A stretch of 8,238 nucleotides of DNA from positions 1 to 8,238 of the forward strand of contig JBOHNM010000169.1 in assembly GCA_050730675.1 (NCBI GenBank), written 5' to 3'. Position numbers and translations under genes: made by a program. The stretch is from JBOHNM01 sp050730675 (GTDB taxonomy: Bacteria > Planctomycetota > Phycisphaerae > Phycisphaerales > UBA1924). This document shows positions 5,969-8,238 of the stretch, piece after piece; within the stretch, counting starts at the first letter, position 1, and the number at the start of each line of letters is the position of its first letter. The notes below the pieces were generated by a model. The model saw nothing but the letters and a program-made list of their open reading frames with translations, was not told the origin of the DNA and made no database searches.

Positions 5969-6752
5969 GGTGAGAACTCCAATGAGAGGGTGTTCGATCT
6001 CGGTCACGTGTCACACACCGTGAGTATCCGTTTCGTGTGATGGCAACCGGTGAACGGGCGGTGAACTCCAGCACACTCTCGCTCACCATCAACGAAATGG
6101 CGCAAGCGAGAAGCAAGCGTGCATCAGTTGAACGCCTTTGTGCGACGATTGCTCATCGCATCGCTGTCATCAATCGCACGCTCACCTCACGCAAGTGAGT
6201 GTTTGGAAAGATCACCCATCATTCGGAGAGTCTGAGGGAAAGGAGATCGGCGCACCGGGCACGCGCACTGCGGGCCAAGCCCCCGCCGCAGATCCGAGCG
6301 AATGGCCGCGTGCCACGATCCCGTGCAAATGAAAGAAGATTCAAGCCCGTTTCAGTGGACCGTGTGGTTCGCGCGAGAGAATCCCTCTGCGCCGCTTGGC
6401 CGGTTGGGTCGCTTTGGATGATCCGGCTTGTGGGATTCTCGCGTTTCTCTCTGATTGCGGAGTATCGGGCAGACAGGTCCGGAGCGTGCTCGCAGGAGAT
6501 TTGTTCAGGGGTCTTGTCGGGCGGCAGGGTTGCGTGTCGGTCTCCTTTCCCGACCCTCAACCCTGGCCTGATCGGTTCCCCGCCCTGACCTCGCTCCGCC
6601 GCGACGGCCGCCGTCGTTGCTGACCGCTCGATCTCCGTAAGGGCCGACCTGGGCTGGTGGAGAAATCCACCGGCCCTTCGGCATTTTTGCGGGTGAGCAT
6701 AAGGGTGGAGATGGGGTGAGAGGCCGACGCGGCGCAGGCGCTCGCCGCAACA
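5969..6752. other. Long stretch without a convincing gene
   Basis: About 780 bases. The first ~100 must hold the promoter of the Gln/Gly-rich gene. CACGTG stands at 6006-6011, and a TCACAC/GTGTGA inverted pair stands at 6011-6016 and 6035-6040. CTCAC-GCAA-GTGAG (6186-6199) is a small perfect hairpin. Open frames between 6138 and 6623 on either strand show no family resemblance and are Arg/Ser/Pro-rich, as expected of chance frames in GC-rich DNA. A plus-strand frame from a TTG at 6396 to a TGA at 6623 ends 20 bases before the strong terminator at 6643-6688, so a small gene or RNA ending there cannot be excluded. I see no tRNA, tmRNA, SRP RNA or RNase P RNA signature. Confidence 0.55.
6643..6688 (+). 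terminator. Strong plus-strand intrinsic terminator without an obvious gene
   Basis: GGGCTGGTGGA (6651-6661) pairs with TCCACCGGCCC (6666-6676) over 11 bases, with one G-T wobble, around a GAAA tetraloop. GCCGA (6643-6647) with TCGGC (6678-6682) adds an outer stem. Then comes A and five T (6684-6688). A competing outer pairing, AAGGGCC (6639-6645) with GGCCCTT (6672-6678), is also possible. The T-run exists only on the plus strand, so the terminated transcript comes from the left, where no clear gene is seen. It converges with the minus-strand gene at 6753-7072. Confidence 0.8.
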
Positions 6753-7072
6753 TCAAGTATCGACAGCACGCGTGGAATTGCCCTTGTCCCGGGCCGCATC
6801 AACCTGCTCGCGGATCTGCGCGACCATGCCATCGATCTGGCCCTCGCTCGCGATCGTCTCGTGGAGCACGCCGTCATCGTGGATGTGCGGATTGAAGACC
6901 CACACACCACGGGGTGCTCGCTGCTGCCGTTGACCAGCACGTGAATTCCGGCGAACGCCGCGCTTGTACGCAGCAGCCAGTGCTGGTCCTTGCCCAGCGA
7001 GCGGTTGGGCGGGCCGAAGGCGATGAGGAACTTGGCGAACACGGCGGGATGGAGGGGAGAGAGTTCGGACAT
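6753..7072 (-). pseudogene. Second copy of the tandem unknown family, frameshifted (one base missing)
   Basis: The gene starts at ATG 7072, with AAGGA five bases upstream, and reads to HVLVNGSSEHP. One base is then missing in a run of four G on the plus strand (6911-6914). Adding one base there continues the frame as RGVWVFNP through HETIASEGQID to a TGA at 6755-6753, for a 106-residue product. The repaired product aligns without gaps in its core to the neighbour at 7308-7607: LHP, QHWxLR, the IHVLVN strand, eight residues, VWVFNP, then V-x-x-ETI and G-x-I. Without the repair the frame runs on to 6557 as Arg/Ser-rich sequence that crosses a terminator. Function is unknown. The cause may be a real mutation, a sequencing error at the homopolymer, or less likely a programmed -1 shift on CCCC. 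Confidence 0.75.
6911..6914 (-). other. Frameshift site (C4 on the coding strand)
   Basis: The coding strand reads GAG CAC CCC GTG, where the paralogue alignment requires one more base. With five C instead of four the frame becomes GAG CAC CCC CGT GGT GTG TGG, and the spacing between the LVN and VW motifs becomes eight residues, exactly as in the intact paralogue. Confidence 0.75.
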
Positions 7073-7212
7073 GGTGGTCCTTCCGTCGCAGCGGAAGAGA
7101 AGAACCACGTCCTTGGTCCGCATTCGCCGAGCGTGCGGAAGTGCGGCGCCGACAGGGTCCCGCGAGAAAGGTGGGCAGGTTGTCGTCGGGCGAGTGAAGC
7201 CCGTCTGCTGGG

Positions 7213-7232
7213 CCGCGTGGGTGTCCACGCGG
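7213..7232. repeat. Perfect inverted repeat between the two paralogues
   Basis: CCGCGTGG and CCACGCGG form an eight-base-pair perfect stem with a GTGT loop, 140 bases upstream of the frameshifted copy and about 75 bases downstream of the stop of the intact copy. No T-run follows on either strand. It could be a regulator site, an mRNA stability hairpin, or a weak terminator of the upstream unit. Confidence 0.5.
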
Positions 7233-7307
7233 AATACCCGAGTATACGAATGATGGGCCGCGCGGCGCGGACGGATCACCCTCTTTGCGCCGGAATATCG
7301 CAGATAA

Positions 7308-7607
7308 TCACCGGCGCTCGGCGGCCCGCACGTGCCACTGGATCCTGCTGATCACCGGCTCGATCTCCCCCGGCTGCCTGATGGTCTCGCGCGTCACGCC
7401 CTCGATGGCGTCGGTGGGGTCAAACAGCCAGACCTCGGCCTGGCTTACTTCGCTCGTGTTGACGAGGATGTGCAGGGCTGACGTGGACTGCGGGGGCCGC
7501 AGCGCCCAGTGCTGGAAGCGGCCGACATCGCGATCGGGCTCGCCGAATTCGCGGCGGAACCGCTCGAGCAGCGGCCGCTTCAGTGGGTGGAGAGCGTCAT
7601 CGTCCAT
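7308..7607 (-). CDS. Small conserved protein, intact member of the tandem unknown family
   Basis: 99 residues; I do not recognise the family. No signal peptide or membrane helix is visible. The N-terminus is charged and helical (MDDDALHPLKRPLLERFRRE). FGEPDRDVGRFQHWALRPP (21-39) follows, then an alternating strand-like core ALHILVN (44-50), AEVWLFDP (57-64), then VTRETIRQPGEIEPVISRI (71-89), which looks helical. This suggests a small alpha/beta fold. The start ATG at 7607 has a good Shine-Dalgarno sequence, GTGAGGT, five bases upstream. The DUF3309 gene ends 53 bases before it on the same strand, so they are probably one transcript. The partly matching but frameshifted copy lies 235 bases downstream. 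The frame is open far upstream to 8228, but that part is a shadow of the DUF3309 gene and its promoter region. Confidence 0.78.
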   Translation of the reverse strand: MDDDALHPLKRPLLERFRREFGEPDRDVGRFQHWALRPPQSTSALHILVNTSEVSQAEVWLFDPTDAIEGVTRETIRQPGEIEPVISRIQWHVRAAERR

Positions 7608-7660
7608 GCTGACCTCACTCCCCGCCGTCGGAGAATTTCGAAAGAGAACATCCGACGGCC

Positions 7661-7846
7661 CTACGGCAGCCGTCGCCCACCGCCCCCCAGCAGAAGCACG
7701 AGAATGATGATAATCACCAACAGCCCCAGCCCGCCGGCGGGGTAGTAGCCGACGCCCCAACCGGTCGAATACGGCCAGACCGGCAGCAGGCCGATGAGCA
7801 GAAGGACGAGGATGATGGTCACGATCAATCCCAGGCCGCGGTTCAT
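7661..7846 (-). CDS. DUF3309 family small membrane protein
   Basis: 61 residues with two hydrophobic helices (about 5-21 and 39-53) joined by a short Trp/Pro/Gly loop. The loop and second helix carry the family pattern LPVWPYSTGWG (20-30) followed by YYPAGGLGLLVIIIILVLLL. DUF3309 members are 50-60-residue proteins found mostly in Proteobacteria and some other phyla; no function is assigned. Both ends should face the same side of the inner membrane. The C-terminus is GGGGRRLP. The start ATG at 7846 has AAGGA eight bases upstream; a longer in-frame start near 7945 adds an Arg-rich segment unlike the family. It is the first gene of a small minus-strand run with the unknown paralogues. Confidence 0.88.
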   Translation of the reverse strand: MNRGLGLIVTIILVLLLIGLLPVWPYSTGWGVGYYPAGGLGLLVIIIILVLLLGGGGRRLP

Positions 7847-7911
7847 AGATGAATTCCTTCTCATGCAAAGAGCCCGGTGAGGCCGGTCGTCCCGAACCAC
7901 CGTGCTCCCAG

Positions 7912-7961
7912 ACAGTGAAGTCTGCCACCGCGCGCGCCACGGCACTCACCTTTACAGTGAA
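7912..7961. repeat. Two direct copies of ACAGTGAA upstream of DUF3309
   Basis: ACAGTGAA occurs at 7912-7919 and again at 7954-7961, 42 bases apart, which is four helical turns. The first copy sits inside an inverted repeat CAGAC-N6-GTCTG (7909-7924). The placement about 66 and 108 bases before the DUF3309 start fits a regulator-binding pair, but eight-base repeats can arise by chance. Confidence 0.35.
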
Positions 7962-7984
7962 AACACCATCATCTGGCGAAAGTT

Positions 7985-8019
7985 TGTGGAAAGAAAGAAG
8001 GCCCGAAGCGGGGGCCCTT
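7985..8019 (-). terminator. Terminator-like hairpin for a transcript entering from the right
   Basis: On the minus strand AAGG and CCC pair with GGG and CCTT around a short loop with one bulged base (7998-8004 with 8012-8019). The pyrimidine-rich tail TCTTTCTTTCC follows. The stem is interrupted and the tail is not a pure T-run, so strength is uncertain. It would end a minus-strand gene lying at or beyond the right edge and isolate the DUF3309 run. Confidence 0.45.
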
Positions 8020-8238
8020 GAACACAGCCTCCTCTCTCGCCTTCCTCTGTGCACACTGTGGTGAACAGCCTTGACGCCGCGCAACCGCGTGACGCGTCCC
8101 GGCCAGAGTGGGGTGCTGCTGCTGCACTCCCCCTTTCTCCCAAAGAACAAGTGACCGCAAAATGCGCAACGGCGCGCACGCGCCCCTCCGCGCAATCGCA
8201 AAATTCCAGAATCAATCGGCATCGGCATTTCCCGATGC

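Larger units (their letters stand above)
7847..8238. other. Upstream region of the DUF3309 run; no convincing gene
   Basis: About 390 bases to the right edge. The part next to DUF3309 must hold its promoter and contains two copies of ACAGTGAA. A terminator-like hairpin at 7985-8019 follows. Between 8020 and 8238 the open frames on the minus strand have no recognisable family; one contains CAFCGH, which resembles half of a zinc ribbon, but the surrounding residues do not support it. Promoter boxes could not be placed with confidence. Confidence 0.5.

Noticed and set aside
5398..6040. Plus-strand frame at 5504-6040 whose product looks like a chain of hydrophobic helices
   Set aside because: It is the reverse reading of Gln/Gly-rich codons, which yields Leu/Ala-rich sequence. 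The minus-strand gene has a ribosome site and terminator, and the plus frame crosses that terminator.
6219..6560. Minus-strand 113-residue frame in the long gap
   Set aside because: No recognisable domain, no Shine-Dalgarno sequence, and chance-like composition.
7952..8228. Possible zinc-ribbon protein (CAFCGH) on the minus strand near the right edge
   Set aside because: Only one Cys pair is well placed, the rest of the frame is low-complexity and runs through a terminator-like hairpin and the DUF3309 gene.
1..8238. CRISPR arrays, insertion sequences, tRNA or rRNA genes, phage or defence systems
   Set aside because: No regularly spaced repeats, transposase motifs, terminal inverted repeats, T-loop signatures or defence-protein domains were seen on either strand.

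Overview
The window is GC-rich bacterial DNA. The genes at left are chromosomal housekeeping genes: rho, coaE, a PH-domain membrane protein and hpt. The middle and right hold a sensory protein and several small stress or envelope genes. A Rho with a very long Gly/Pro-rich N-terminus, an ethylene-receptor-type membrane domain and a DUF3309 miniprotein would fit a planctomycete, perhaps Phycisphaerae. That placement is inferred from protein style only; no rRNA marker is present.

Left block (1-3376, all minus strand): transcription runs right to left as hpt, bPH2-like membrane protein, coaE, rho. hpt and the PH gene overlap by four bases (GTGA), and the PH gene and coaE overlap by four bases (ATGA), so the first three genes are almost certainly translationally coupled. 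rho follows after about 120 bases and runs off the left edge before its C-terminal third.

Middle block (3377-5575): a divergent intergenic region separates hpt from a plus-strand gene at 3567-4541. Its product has a three-helix membrane domain carrying every ethylene and copper ligand position of plant ETR1, then a coiled coil and a degenerate PAS-like domain, and no kinase. It converges on a minus-strand OsmC-family gene (4706-5302), which ends in a clear intrinsic terminator. About 100 bases upstream of osmC are three alternating GTACACC half-sites that look like an operator array.

Right block (5460-8238): a minus-strand gene for a 130-residue Gln/Gly-rich disordered protein with no aromatic residues ends in its own terminator at 5460-5512. 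Next comes about 780 bases without a convincing gene, holding a strong plus-strand terminator at 6643-6688 with no obvious gene before it. After that, on the minus strand, are a DUF3309 membrane miniprotein and two tandem copies of a roughly 100-residue protein family I do not recognise. The downstream copy carries a one-base frameshift at a G4 run (6911-6914). The last ~390 bases hold the DUF3309 upstream region and a terminator-like hairpin, probably for a gene beyond the right edge.

The best candidates for something new are the kinase-less ethylene-binding protein, the tandem unknown family with its frameshift, the operator array in front of osmC, and the apparently orphan plus-strand terminator.
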